A stretch of DNA of 64,000 bases, taken from positions 744,001 to 808,000 of the forward strand of contig NZ_JAINZW010000001.1 of assembly GCF_020026895.1 (NCBI RefSeq), read 5' to 3'. A model generated the notes under the pieces. The model made no database searches. It saw nothing but the letters and a program-made list of their open reading frames with translations, and was not told where the DNA came from. The position numbers and the translations under genes were made by a program. Positions 16,584 to 25,004 of the stretch are shown one piece after another. Every line of letters starts with the position of its first letter. Position 1 is the first letter of the stretch. The stretch is from Novilysobacter selenitireducens (lineage in GTDB: Bacteria; Pseudomonadota; Gammaproteobacteria; Xanthomonadales; Xanthomonadaceae).

Positions 16584-17513
16584 ATGGCGGCATGGCCCAA
16601 GCGGCTGCGCATCCGGCTGGGCGGTGCCGTTGCGTGCGCGGCGCTGCTGCTCGCCACGACCGTGTCGGCGCAGGACCTGGCCCCGGTCCCGGCGCTGGAT
16701 ACGCCGGTGGTGGATACCACCGCCACCCTGGACGCGGCGGCCCGTGCGCGCCTCGAGGCGCAGGCGCTCGACCTGCAGCGCCGCAAGGGCAGCCAGTTGC
16801 AGGTGCTGGTGGTGCCGACCACGCAACCCGAGGACATTGCCCAGTACGCCGTGCGGGTGTTCGACCAGTGGCGTCTGGGTCGCGAGGGCGTGGATGACGG
16901 CGTCCTGCTGCTGGTCGCCAAGGACGACCGGCGGGTGCGCATCGAGGTCGGATACGGCCTGGAGGGTGCCATCCCCGATGCCACCGCTTCGCGCGTGGTG
17001 CAGGAGTACCTCGTACCCCGGTTCCGCGAGGGCGACTACGCCGGTGGCATCGAACAGGCGACCGGGGTGCTGGTCGGACTGGTCGATGGCGAACCGTTGC
17101 CGCCGCCGATGGCCGACAGCGCGGATGAGCGTCGGCGCTCCGGGGGCGGGTGGTTCCTGGCGGTCTTTGCGGCGGTGTTCGTCGCGCAGTTCGTGCGCGC
17201 GATCTTCGGCCGTGCGCCGCGCCCATTGCGTGGCCTGGCCGGGGCGGCGGCATCGGGCGGCATCGGCTGGTTGCTGGGCTCGCTGGCCACTGGATTGATC
17301 GGCGGCGTCATCGGGTTGTTGTTCGGCCTGGCCGCTGCGCCAAGCGGCCGCTTCGCCCGCAGCGGCCACGGCCACGCCGGCACCTGGGGTGGCATGGGCG
17401 GCGGCCACTGGGGTGGCGGCGGTTTCGGTGGCGGCGGCGGGTTCGGCGGCGGTGGCGGCTGGTCGGGTGGCGGCGGCATGAGCGGAGGCGGCGGCGCCTC
17501 CGGGAGCTGGTGA
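16584..17513 (+). CDS. TPM-domain membrane protein with Gly-rich tail (YgcG-like)
   Basis: A 309-residue exported protein: signal peptide at residues 1-30 (cleavage near VSAQ), TPM_phosphatase domain at about 40-165 (VVDTTATLD, GSQLQVLVVPTTQPEDI, RIEVGYGLEGAIPDA), hydrophobic helices at about 185-250, then a Gly/Trp/His-rich tail (about 265-309). TPM domains occur in proteins linked to photosystem II repair in plants and to membrane proteins in bacteria; the biochemical role is uncertain. It follows lemA by seven bases and is followed by a second TPM gene. Confidence 0.88.
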   Translation: MAAWPKRLRIRLGGAVACAALLLATTVSAQDLAPVPALDTPVVDTTATLDAAARARLEAQALDLQRRKGSQLQVLVVPTTQPEDIAQYAVRVFDQWRLGREGVDDGVLLLVAKDDRRVRIEVGYGLEGAIPDATASRVVQEYLVPRFREGDYAGGIEQATGVLVGLVDGEPLPPPMADSADERRRSGGGWFLAVFAAVFVAQFVRAIFGRAPRPLRGLAGAAASGGIGWLLGSLATGLIGGVIGLLFGLAAAPSGRFARSGHGHAGTWGGMGGGHWGGGGFGGGGGFGGGGGWSGGGGMSGGGGASGSW

Positions 17514-17514
17514 G

Positions 17515-18012
17515 GTGACCGGCCTGATGCGATGGCTGCGCCACCTGTTTGCGCCCTCCGTGGAGCGGTGGCTGGACCCTGCGGCGATGGCACGGATCGC
17601 CGAAGCGATCGAGGCCTCCGAGCGGCGGCACGATGGCGAGATCTGCTTCGCGGTGGAGGCCGGGCTGCCCGCGAGCGCGCTGTGGGACGGCCAATCGCCG
17701 CGCGAACGCGCGCAAGAGGTCTTCGCGCGGCTGGGCGTCTGGGACACCGCCGGCAACAACGGTGTGCTGCTGTACCTGCTGGTGGCCGACCACCGGATCG
17801 AAATCGTCGCCGACCGCGGCTTCGACGGCCGTGTCGATGCCGGGCAGTGGCGGGCGGCGTGCGAGCGCATCGAGCAGGGCCTGCGGGGCGGAGAACCCGC
17901 TGCTGCCATCGTCGCGGGGATCGAAGCGATGGCTGCGTTGATCGCACCGCACTTCCCGCTCACCGAAGGCGGCGCCGACAACGAGCTGTGCAACCGGCCG
18001 CGGGTGCTCTGA
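17515..18012 (+). CDS. TPM-domain protein, second paralogue without signal peptide
   Basis: A 165-residue protein that keeps only the TPM domain: RRHDGEICFAVEAGLP, GNNGVLLYLLVADHRIEIVADRGFDGRV and an acidic/hydrophobic C-terminus. There is no signal peptide or membrane helix, so it is probably cytoplasmic, unlike its upstream paralogue. The GTG start at 17515 lies two bases after the upstream stop and is preceded by GGGAG. The lemA-TPM-TPM set appears to be one operon; the second TPM protein may act on the cytoplasmic side of the same complex (inference). Confidence 0.85.
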   Translation: MTGLMRWLRHLFAPSVERWLDPAAMARIAEAIEASERRHDGEICFAVEAGLPASALWDGQSPRERAQEVFARLGVWDTAGNNGVLLYLLVADHRIEIVADRGFDGRVDAGQWRAACERIEQGLRGGEPAAAIVAGIEAMAALIAPHFPLTEGGADNELCNRPRVL

Positions 18013-18121
18013 GCATTCGCGACTACCGCAGGCCTGCATCCGTTCGACAGGACTTCCGGCGCGTTCGGCGTCCCGCGTCCGTCGGGCACAATAGCCGGCA
18101 TTGCCGACAGCCCGAGGCCGC

Positions 18122-19009
18122 ATGACCATCCTGCACCAGATCGACCCGATCGCCCTCGACCTGGGTCCGCTCCAGGTCCACTGGTACGGCGTCATGTACC
18201 TGCTTGGCTTTGGCCTGGCGTGGTGGCTGGGACGCCTGCGGGTGCGCCAGGGCCGGCTGCCCGGCGTCGACGAACAGGCCTACGGCGACCTGCTCTTCTA
18301 CGCGATGCTCGGTGTCGTGCTGGGCGGGCGTCTGGGCTACGTCTTCTTTTACGCTTTCGACGCGTTGCTGGACGACCCGCTGATGCTGGTGCGGATCTGG
18401 GAAGGCGGCATGAGCTTCCACGGTGGCCTGATCGGCGTGATGGCGGCCGCCCTGTGGTGGGCGCGCAAACACCGCCTGCACTTCTTCGACGTGATGGATT
18501 TCGTCGCGCCGCTGGTGCCGCCGGGCCTCGGCTTCGGGCGTCTGGGCAACTACATCGGCGGCGAGTTGTGGGGCAAGCCCACGGAAGCCGGCTGGGGCGT
18601 CATCTTCCCGCACGCACCGATGGGCGAGTACACCGGTGCCTCGATGGAGCGCTTGCGCGAGCTGCACGCCTCCGGCGCGCTGGAGGCCTATGCGCGCCAT
18701 CCCTCGCAGCTCTACCAGGCGCTGCTTGAGGGCCTGGTGATGTTCGTTGCGCTGTGGTGGTTCTCGAAGAAGCCGCGGCCGCGCTACGCGGTGTCTGGCC
18801 TGTTCGCGCTGCTGTATGGCATCTTCCGTTTCGTGGTCGAGTTCGTACGTGTGCCCGACGCGCAACTCGGGTATCTCGCCTTCGGCTGGTTGACCATGGG
18901 GCAGGTGCTGAGCCTGCCGCTCATCGCAATCGGCCTGTTCCTGTTGTGGTTGTCGCGGCGCTCGCCCACGCTGGCGCCCGTGCCGGCCACCATTGCGCCG
19001 CGGAGCTGA
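18122..19009 (+). CDS. lgt: Prolipoprotein diacylglyceryl transferase Lgt
   Basis: A 295-residue inner-membrane enzyme that transfers diacylglycerol from phosphatidylglycerol to the lipobox Cys of prelipoproteins. Seven transmembrane helices are expected; seen are [12 protein letters not shown], the catalytic-region motif SFHGGLIG, and the Lgt signature [15 protein letters not shown]. The ATG at 18122 gives the family N-terminus ([21 protein letters not shown]). It starts an lgt-thyA-folA run in which thyA begins one base after the lgt stop. Confidence 0.96.
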   Translation: MTILHQIDPIALDLGPLQVHWYGVMYLLGFGLAWWLGRLRVRQGRLPGVDEQAYGDLLFYAMLGVVLGGRLGYVFFYAFDALLDDPLMLVRIWEGGMSFHGGLIGVMAAALWWARKHRLHFFDVMDFVAPLVPPGLGFGRLGNYIGGELWGKPTEAGWGVIFPHAPMGEYTGASMERLRELHASGALEAYARHPSQLYQALLEGLVMFVALWWFSKKPRPRYAVSGLFALLYGIFRFVVEFVRVPDAQLGYLAFGWLTMGQVLSLPLIAIGLFLLWLSRRSPTLAPVPATIAPRS

Positions 19010-19010
19010 C

Positions 19011-19805
19011 ATGGACGCCTACCTCGACCTGCTGCGCCACGTCCTCGACCACGGCCGCGAGAAGGCCGACCGTACCGGCACCGGCACGCGTTCGGTGTTC
19101 GGTTGGCAGATGCGTTTCAACCTGGAGGACGGCTTCCCGCTGGTCACCACGAAGAAGCTGCACCTGCGCTCGATCGTCCACGAGCTGCTGTGGTTCCTGA
19201 AGGGCGAGACCAACATCGCCTACCTGCGCGAGAACAAGGTCTCGATCTGGGACGAGTGGGCGGACGAGCGTGGCGAGCTCGGCCCGGTCTACGGCAAGCA
19301 GTGGCGCCGGTGGGCGGGCGCGGACGGCGTGGAGATCGACCAGATCCGCTGGGTGGTCGAGGAGATCAAGCGCAATCCGGACTCGCGCCGGCTGATCGTC
19401 TCGGCCTGGAACGTGGCCGACCTGCCGGACATGGCGCTGATGCCGTGTCACACCCTGTTCCAGTTCTATGTCGCCGACGGCAAGTTGAGTTGCCAGCTTT
19501 ACCAGCGCAGCGGCGACATCTTCCTGGGCGTGCCGTTCAACATCGCCAGCTACGCGCTGCTGACGCACATGGTGGCGCAGGCCTGCGGGCTGGGCGTGGG
19601 CGACTTCGTGCACACGCTGGGCGATGCGCACCTGTATTCCAACCACTTCGACCAGGCGCGCGAGCAGCTGTCACGCACGCCGCGTGCGCTGCCGACGTTG
19701 CGCCTGAACCCGGAGGTCACCGACCTGTTCGCGTTCGGTTTCGACGACATCGCTATCGAAGGCTACGACCCGCATCCGGCGATCAAGGCGCCGGTGGCGG
19801 TTTGA
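19011..19805 (+). CDS. thyA: Thymidylate synthase ThyA
   Basis: A 264-residue protein, identical in length to E. coli ThyA, which makes dTMP from dUMP with methylenetetrahydrofolate. The catalytic Cys146 lies in [15 protein letters not shown], the dUMP-binding [20 protein letters not shown] and C-terminal PIKAPVAV-like end (AIKAPVAV) are all present. One base separates it from lgt and the reaction product dihydrofolate is the substrate of the next gene, folA. Confidence 0.97.
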   Translation: MDAYLDLLRHVLDHGREKADRTGTGTRSVFGWQMRFNLEDGFPLVTTKKLHLRSIVHELLWFLKGETNIAYLRENKVSIWDEWADERGELGPVYGKQWRRWAGADGVEIDQIRWVVEEIKRNPDSRRLIVSAWNVADLPDMALMPCHTLFQFYVADGKLSCQLYQRSGDIFLGVPFNIASYALLTHMVAQACGLGVGDFVHTLGDAHLYSNHFDQAREQLSRTPRALPTLRLNPEVTDLFAFGFDDIAIEGYDPHPAIKAPVAV

Positions 19806-19819
19806 CTGCAGCCACGCCG

Positions 19820-20332
19820 ATGCCGGCGCTGGTGCTGATTGCCGCGCTGGACCGCAACCGCGCCATCGGGCGCGACAACGACCTGCCGTGGCGCCTGCCC
19901 GACGACCTCAAGCGCTTCAAGGCGCTGACGCTGGGCAGGCCGGTACTGATGGGGCGGCGTACGGCCGAGTCGCTTGGCCGGGCGCTGCCGGGCAGGGCCA
20001 ACCTCGTGTTGACGCGCTCGGGCGCCGTCCCGTTCGAGGGCATGCGGGCGGTGGCGTCACTGGACGCGGCATTGCAGCAGGCGCGCGAGCTGGGTACGCA
20101 GGAGCTGTGCGTGATCGGTGGCGGCGAGGTCTACGCGTTGTGCCTGCCGCTGGCCCGCCGGATGCACCTGACGCATGTCGACACCGGGGTGCCGGATGCC
20201 GATGCGTACTTCCCGGAGTTCGACACGGCGCACTGGCGCGTGACGCATCGCGAGCCGCACCCGGCCGACGCGCGCCACGCGCTGGCGTTTGAGTTCGTGG
20301 ACTACGCGTCGCTGGACGGTCGGGGCGGCTGA
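19820..20332 (+). CDS. folA: Dihydrofolate reductase FolA
   Basis: A 170-residue enzyme reducing dihydrofolate to tetrahydrofolate with NADPH. Motifs: LIAALDRNRAIGRDNDLPWRLPDDLKRF (Met20-loop region and substrate Asp), GRPVLMGRRTAESLG, and the NADPH-binding VIGGGEVYAL. The ATG at 19820 is used; an in-frame TTG overlapping the thyA stop (19802) would add six residues. Its 3' end overlaps the 3' end of apaH on the other strand by 31 bases. It is slightly longer than E. coli FolA (159). Confidence 0.95.
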   Translation: MPALVLIAALDRNRAIGRDNDLPWRLPDDLKRFKALTLGRPVLMGRRTAESLGRALPGRANLVLTRSGAVPFEGMRAVASLDAALQQARELGTQELCVIGGGEVYALCLPLARRMHLTHVDTGVPDADAYFPEFDTAHWRVTHREPHPADARHALAFEFVDYASLDGRGG

Positions 20333-21246
20333 GGCTGCGCGTCGCCGCGGCCGCCCTTGCCGCGACGATGATGGCGCTGGCCGTTGCGCGGCTTCTTGCC
20401 GGCGCGCGGGCGCGGCGGGGTGGCCGGCACGTCGCGGCCGGCCACCTGCACGACGCGGAGCTCATCGGTGTCGAGCTGCAGCGCCGTCAGCTTGCCGCCC
20501 CAGACCGCGCCGGTGTCGATGGCATGCACGCCGTGCCCGATGAAGAGCCCCAGCGTGGACCAGTGGCCGCAGACGATCTTGAGGTCGCGCGCCGCGCGGC
20601 CAGGCGTTGCGTACCACGGGTACAAACCGGCGGCCTGCGTGCCGGGCTCGCCCTTTTCCTCGAACGCGATGCGCCCGCGCGGTGAGCAGTAACGCAGGCG
20701 GGTGAATGCATTGATGATCGCCCGGTGGCGGTCCATGCCGCCCAGGCGCGGGTTCCAGGCCGGCTGGTCGCCGTACATGTGACGCAGCAGGCGCGGCGCC
20801 TGGGGGCCGTGCAGCGCGTCTTCGACCTCGCGCGCCAGCTTCTCGGCCTGCTGCGTGGTCCACGACGGCAGCATGCCCGCATGCAGCATCATCCAGCCGA
20901 GGTCGCGGTCGACATGCACCAGCTTCTGCCGGCGCAGCCAGCCCAGCAGCTCGTCACGGTCTTCCGCCAGCACGATGCGCTGCAGGTCCGGGTTGACCTT
21001 GCGCTGCTCTTCCTCGCGCCGTTCGCCGATTGCCAGCAGCGACAGGTCGTGGTTGCCCAGCACCACGACGGCATTGTCCCGCAGCGAGTGCACCAGCCGC
21101 AGGGTCTCCAGCGACTGCCCGCCGCGGTTGACCAGGTCGCCGCAGAACCAGAGCGTGTCGCGCGCCGGGTCGAACGCGATCGTGTCCAGCAGCCGACGCG
21201 TCGCGTCGTAGCAGCCCTGGAGGTCGCCGATGGCCCAGACACTCAT
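20302..21246 (-). CDS. apaH: Symmetrical bis(5'-nucleosyl)-tetraphosphatase ApaH
   Basis: A calcineurin-like phosphoesterase that splits Ap4A into two ADP. Metal-binding motifs are seen: GDLQGCYD, GDLVNRGG, VLGNHDLSL, and the later HAG (MLHAGMLPSW) and GHW. The core covers about 275 residues, as in E. coli (280). The protein then continues with a basic Arg/Lys/Gly-rich tail of about 35-40 residues whose coding sequence overlaps the 3' end of folA. It is the last gene of the lptD operon. Confidence 0.95.
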   Translation of the reverse strand: MSVWAIGDLQGCYDATRRLLDTIAFDPARDTLWFCGDLVNRGGQSLETLRLVHSLRDNAVVVLGNHDLSLLAIGERREEEQRKVNPDLQRIVLAEDRDELLGWLRRQKLVHVDRDLGWMMLHAGMLPSWTTQQAEKLAREVEDALHGPQAPRLLRHMYGDQPAWNPRLGGMDRHRAIINAFTRLRYCSPRGRIAFEEKGEPGTQAAGLYPWYATPGRAARDLKIVCGHWSTLGLFIGHGVHAIDTGAVWGGKLTALQLDTDELRVVQVAGRDVPATPPRPRAGKKPRNGQRHHRRGKGGRGDAQPQPPRPSSDA

Positions 21247-21256
21247 GGCCGGGCCA

Positions 21257-21640
21257 TCAGTGCAGGGTCCGCGGCACGCTCAGCGTGAATGCCGGGATGG
21301 GCACCTCGAAGCGCGTACCGTCATCGGCGACCATGGCGTAGCTGCCCTCCATGGTGCCCAGGTCGGTCTCGAGCACGGCGCCGGATGTGTATTGGAAGTC
21401 CTCGCCCGGATCGAGGTGCGGCTGCTGCCCGATCACGCCTTCGCCGCGTACTTCCTGCACCTTTCCGTTGGCATCTGTGATCCGCCAGCGGCGGCTGAGC
21501 AACTGCGCCGGCACGCATCCACTGTTGTGGATGTGGATGGTGTAGGCGAACACGTAGCGGTCCTGCTCAGGCGCGGACTGCTCGTCCAGGAAGCGGGTCG
21601 CGACTTCGATGTCGACGGCGTAGGCGGGGCGGGACTCCAT
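21257..21640 (-). CDS. apaG: ApaG protein
   Basis: A 127-residue ApaG, a fibronectin-III-like beta-sandwich protein of the CorD/ApaG family. Seen are RYVFAYTIHIHNSG, QLLSRRWRITDANG, VRGEGVIGQQP and FQYTSGAVLETDLGTMEGSY. Precise biochemical function is unknown; it is genetically tied to ApaH. The frame runs further upstream to 21748, but the Met encoded at 21638-21640 gives the standard length. It lies ten bases before apaH. Confidence 0.93.
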   Translation of the reverse strand: MESRPAYAVDIEVATRFLDEQSAPEQDRYVFAYTIHIHNSGCVPAQLLSRRWRITDANGKVQEVRGEGVIGQQPHLDPGEDFQYTSGAVLETDLGTMEGSYAMVADDGTRFEVPIPAFTLSVPRTLH

Positions 21641-21753
21641 AGGCGCGAAGTTTACGCGGCCGCACGGTGCATTGGGCATGAAAACCCGCATTGAAGCGGC
21701 GTCGCAGCCGAATCCGCGCCGCAAGCCAGGCGCCGCTCGTGACTCCATCGAAC

Positions 21754-22605
21754 TCAGCGCTCGGCCGGCATCGTCCCGGTGTCGCGCGTCGCCGCATCGG
21801 TAGTGAGCGCATTGGCGAGCCGCACGAAGTCGGCCACCGGCAGTTGCTCGGCGCGCAGCTCGGGACGGATGCCGGCCGCGGTGATCGCGGCGGCGTCGCA
21901 GACCTGCGACAGCGCATTGCGCAGCGTCTTGCGTCGCTGGCCAAAGGCATCGCGTACCACGCGTGCGAACAGCGCAGGGTCGTCGATGCCGACCTCGGAC
22001 GCGTCGCGCGGCACCAGCCGCACGACGGCGGAGTCGACCTTCGGCGGCGGCCGGAACGCCCCCGGTGGCACGATGAAAAGCGCCTCGACGCGGCAGTAGG
22101 CCTGCAACATCACACTCAGCCGCCCGTAGACCTTGCTCCCGGGCGGCGCGGCCATGCGGTCGACCACCTCCTTCTGCAGCATGAACACCATGTCCCTGAC
22201 CACCGGCGCGTGGTCCAGGACATGGAACAGGATCGGCGAGGACAGGTTGTAGGGCAGGTTGCCGACCAGCCGGATCCGGTTCTTTACACCGTCGGCCAGT
22301 TCGGTGAAGTCGACCTTCAGCACATCGCGGTGGATGACCGTCAGTTCGCCATGCGCGCGGGCGGCTTCCGTCAGCGGCGCGATGAGGTCGCGGTCGAACT
22401 CGATCACGGTCAACGCGCCGTGCCGGTCCAGCAGCGGGAACGTGATCGCACCCTGGCCCGGCCCGATCTCCACCAGCCGTTCGCCCGACTGCGGATCAAG
22501 CACGGGGCCGACGGCCTGGACGATGCGGTCGACGTAGCTGCGGTCGTGCAGGAAATGCTGGCCGAGGTGTTTCTTGGCCGGCTCGGTAAAGGGCGTGGCG
22601 GGCAT
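21754..22605 (-). CDS. rsmA: 16S rRNA dimethyladenosine transferase RsmA (KsgA)
   Basis: A 283-residue enzyme that dimethylates A1518 and A1519 in helix 45 of 16S rRNA with S-adenosylmethionine. Motif I is VEIGPGQGAITFPLL, motif II VIEFDRDL, motif IV is the N6-adenine methyltransferase NLPYNLSSPI, and the leader KKHLGQHFLHD is typical. Loss of this enzyme gives kasugamycin resistance. It sits 34 bases after pdxA in the conserved operon. Confidence 0.97.
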   Translation of the reverse strand: MPATPFTEPAKKHLGQHFLHDRSYVDRIVQAVGPVLDPQSGERLVEIGPGQGAITFPLLDRHGALTVIEFDRDLIAPLTEAARAHGELTVIHRDVLKVDFTELADGVKNRIRLVGNLPYNLSSPILFHVLDHAPVVRDMVFMLQKEVVDRMAAPPGSKVYGRLSVMLQAYCRVEALFIVPPGAFRPPPKVDSAVVRLVPRDASEVGIDDPALFARVVRDAFGQRRKTLRNALSQVCDAAAITAAGIRPELRAEQLPVADFVRLANALTTDAATRDTGTMPAER

Positions 22606-22639
22606 TGGTCGGAGTCCGGGTCGGTCGGTATGGCGCGGC

Positions 22640-23650
22640 TCAGCCTGCGCGCGCCGGATCGAACGCTGCGCGCGCGTGGACGATGCGCGCGCAGGTGTCG
22701 GCTGCGGCGAACAGGCTGGACGGATCGGCGGTGCCCAGGCCGGCCAGTTCGAGCGCGGTGCCGTGGTCGACGGCCACGCGCGGGTAGGGCAGGCCGAGCG
22801 TGACGTTGACGGCCTCCTCGAAGCCGCTGAACTTCAGCACCGGCAGGCCCTGGTCGTGGTACATCGCGAGCACCGCGTCGAAGCCGCGCAGCTTGGCCGG
22901 GAGGAACGCGGTGTCGGCCGGCAGCGGGCCGACCAGGTGCATGCCTTCCGCGCGCAGGCGCCCGAGCACCGGTTCGACCACGTCGATTTCCTCGCGACCG
23001 AGATGGCCGGCCTCGCCTGCATGCGGGTTGAGGCCCAGCACCGCGATGGTCGGCGTGCGGACGCCGAAGTCGCGTTGCAGTGCCTCGTGAAGAATCCGGA
23101 GCGTGCGCTCAAGCGGTGCATCGGCAATCGCGTCGGCGACATCGCGCAGCGGCAGGTGGGTCGTCGCCAATGCCACGCGGACGGTCGCGTTCGCCAGCAT
23201 CATGACCACGTCGCAACCGGCGCGCTCGGCCAGCAGCTCGGTGGTGCCGGTGTAGGCGATGCCGCCGAGGTTGATGGTGGCCTTGTGCACCGGACCGGTC
23301 ACGACACCGTCGAACTCGCCGCGTTGGCATGCGTCGGCTGCGGTATGCAGTGAACGCACGACGCTGACGGCGTTGGCGGGGTCGGGACGGCCGGGCTCGG
23401 CCGGGTGGGCCAGCGGGGTGTCTATGCAGGCCAGCGTGCCCGGGCGGGTGCCGGCTGCGGCCGCATCAGGTTCGACCAGCTCCAATGGCAGCCCCAGCCG
23501 GCCGGCGGCGTCACGCAGGGTGGCCGGGTCGGCGAAGGCGGTCAGGCTGTAATCGCGCGGCCGCTGGGCCAGCCGCACGCAGAGTTCGGGACCGACGCCG
23601 GCCGGCTCGCCAGGGACCAGCGCGAGCCGCGGCAACGGACCGGGTCGCAT
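22640..23650 (-). CDS. pdxA: 4-hydroxythreonine-4-phosphate dehydrogenase PdxA
   Basis: A 336-residue NAD-dependent enzyme of DXP-type pyridoxal phosphate synthesis. Motifs: PGEPAGVGPELCV at the N-terminus, GVVTGPVHKATIN, TGTTELLAE, LGLNPHAGEAGHLG with metal-ligand His, PLPADTAF, and AMYHDQGLPVLK. The start at 23650 gives the usual N-terminus; the frame continues upstream through surA as a shadow. It follows surA with a single base between, so coupling is likely. Confidence 0.96.
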   Translation of the reverse strand: MRPGPLPRLALVPGEPAGVGPELCVRLAQRPRDYSLTAFADPATLRDAAGRLGLPLELVEPDAAAAGTRPGTLACIDTPLAHPAEPGRPDPANAVSVVRSLHTAADACQRGEFDGVVTGPVHKATINLGGIAYTGTTELLAERAGCDVVMMLANATVRVALATTHLPLRDVADAIADAPLERTLRILHEALQRDFGVRTPTIAVLGLNPHAGEAGHLGREEIDVVEPVLGRLRAEGMHLVGPLPADTAFLPAKLRGFDAVLAMYHDQGLPVLKFSGFEEAVNVTLGLPYPRVAVDHGTALELAGLGTADPSSLFAAADTCARIVHARAAFDPARAG

Positions 23651-23651
23651 G

Positions 23652-25004
23652 TCAGCCGCCCGCTGCGGGCGCCTGGGTCTCCTCGGCGGCCGCCTGGCCC
23701 ACGCGTACGTCGACGAAGGCTTCGCCGCGGATTTCACGCAGGAACCGGTTCCACTCGTCTTCCAGCTTGCGGCGGCCAATGGTCTCGCTGACCTGGGCGC
23801 GTCGGTTGCTGTCACCGGCGTCGGCCTGGCGGCTTTCCTGGCGCTGGATGATGTGCCAGCCGGCCTCGGTGCGCAGCGGCTGGGATACTTCGCCATCGGC
23901 CAGGGCGGCGACGGCATTGCCGAACTCCGGGCCGAACTGGTCGCGGGTGAACCAGCCCAGTTCGCCACCGCGGGCTTGGGAGCTGGTGTCCTGCGAGCTT
24001 TCGCGTGCGACTTCGGCGAAGTCCGCGCCGCCGGCAATGCGGGCGCGCAGGGTTTCAGCGGCGGCCCGGGCCTCGGCGTCTTCGACACCATTGCCGACGC
24101 GCACCAAGATGTGGCTGGCGCGGTACTGGGTCACCATGCTCGGCTCGCCCTGGTTGGCGTCGCGCACCTCGACCACCTGCAGCAGCTGGAAGCCGCTGGG
24201 TCCACGCAACGGTGCGCTGACCTGGCCGGGCTGGAGGCCACGTACCAGCTGCGCGAAGGCCGCCGGGATTTCGTCCAGGCTGCGCCAGCCCAGGTCGCCG
24301 CCTTCCAGCGCGTTGGGGCTGTCGGAGTAGCGCACCGCCGCGGCCGCGAAATCCATCTCGCCACGGTCGAGCAGGCGCTTCACGCCTTCGATCTTTTCCT
24401 GTGCCGTCTGCAGCTGCTCGGGGGTGGCCGCTTCCGGCACGCCCACCAGGATGTGCGCCAGCCGGTACTGCTGGCCGGTGCCCTGCTGCGCCTCCATGGC
24501 CGCGTCGATTTCCGCCTCGCTCACCGACACACGGCTCTGGGCGAAGCGCTGGCGCAGGCGCTGGATGGTCAGTTCATCGCGGATCGAGCTGCGGAACTCG
24601 GCAAACGTGCTGCCGTCGCGCGCAAGCTGCTGCGCGAGCTGCTCCACGCTCAGGCCGTTCTGTGCGGCAATGCCGGCCACGGCCTGGTCGACTTCCTGGT
24701 CGCTCACCCGCACGCCGGTGGCATTGGCGCGGGCCACCTGCAGCTTGACCAGCACCAGCCGCTCGATCACCTGGCGCTCCAGCACCTCACGCGGTGGCAG
24801 CTGGTTCTCGCGGCCGGCGTACTGGGACAGGATGTTGGCCATCGCACGATCGAGTTCGCTGCGCAGGACGACGTCCTCGTCCACCACTGCGACGATGCCT
24901 TCGATCGGCTGCACGGCCGGGGCCTGTGCATGGGCGTGGAACGGAGCCAGTACGGGCGACGCCATCAGCGTCGCGGCGAGGACGCACGCGAGGGATGTCT
25001 TCAT
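23652..25004 (-). CDS. surA: Periplasmic chaperone/peptidyl-prolyl isomerase SurA
   Basis: A 450-residue periplasmic chaperone for outer-membrane proteins. A signal peptide (about residues 1-27, ending AHAQ) is followed by the N-terminal chaperone domain (IVAVVDEDVVLRSELDRAM), two parvulin domains (YRLAHILVGVPE and YRASHILVRVGN, each with a later GGDLGW or GGELGWF motif), and the C-terminal helix EDEWNRFLREIRGEAFVDVR. The start overlaps the lptD stop by four bases, so the pair is translationally coupled; LptD itself is a SurA client. Confidence 0.96.
   Translation of the reverse strand: MKTSLACVLAATLMASPVLAPFHAHAQAPAVQPIEGIVAVVDEDVVLRSELDRAMANILSQYAGRENQLPPREVLERQVIERLVLVKLQVARANATGVRVSDQEVDQAVAGIAAQNGLSVEQLAQQLARDGSTFAEFRSSIRDELTIQRLRQRFAQSRVSVSEAEIDAAMEAQQGTGQQYRLAHILVGVPEAATPEQLQTAQEKIEGVKRLLDRGEMDFAAAAVRYSDSPNALEGGDLGWRSLDEIPAAFAQLVRGLQPGQVSAPLRGPSGFQLLQVVEVRDANQGEPSMVTQYRASHILVRVGNGVEDAEARAAAETLRARIAGGADFAEVARESSQDTSSQARGGELGWFTRDQFGPEFGNAVAALADGEVSQPLRTEAGWHIIQRQESRQADAGDSNRRAQVSETIGRRKLEDEWNRFLREIRGEAFVDVRVGQAAAEETQAPAAGG

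Noticed and set aside
17380-17510. GGC-rich repetitive stretch that could suggest a repeat array
   Set aside because: It encodes the Gly-rich C-terminal tail of the TPM protein; the repeats follow codons and are not CRISPR-like.
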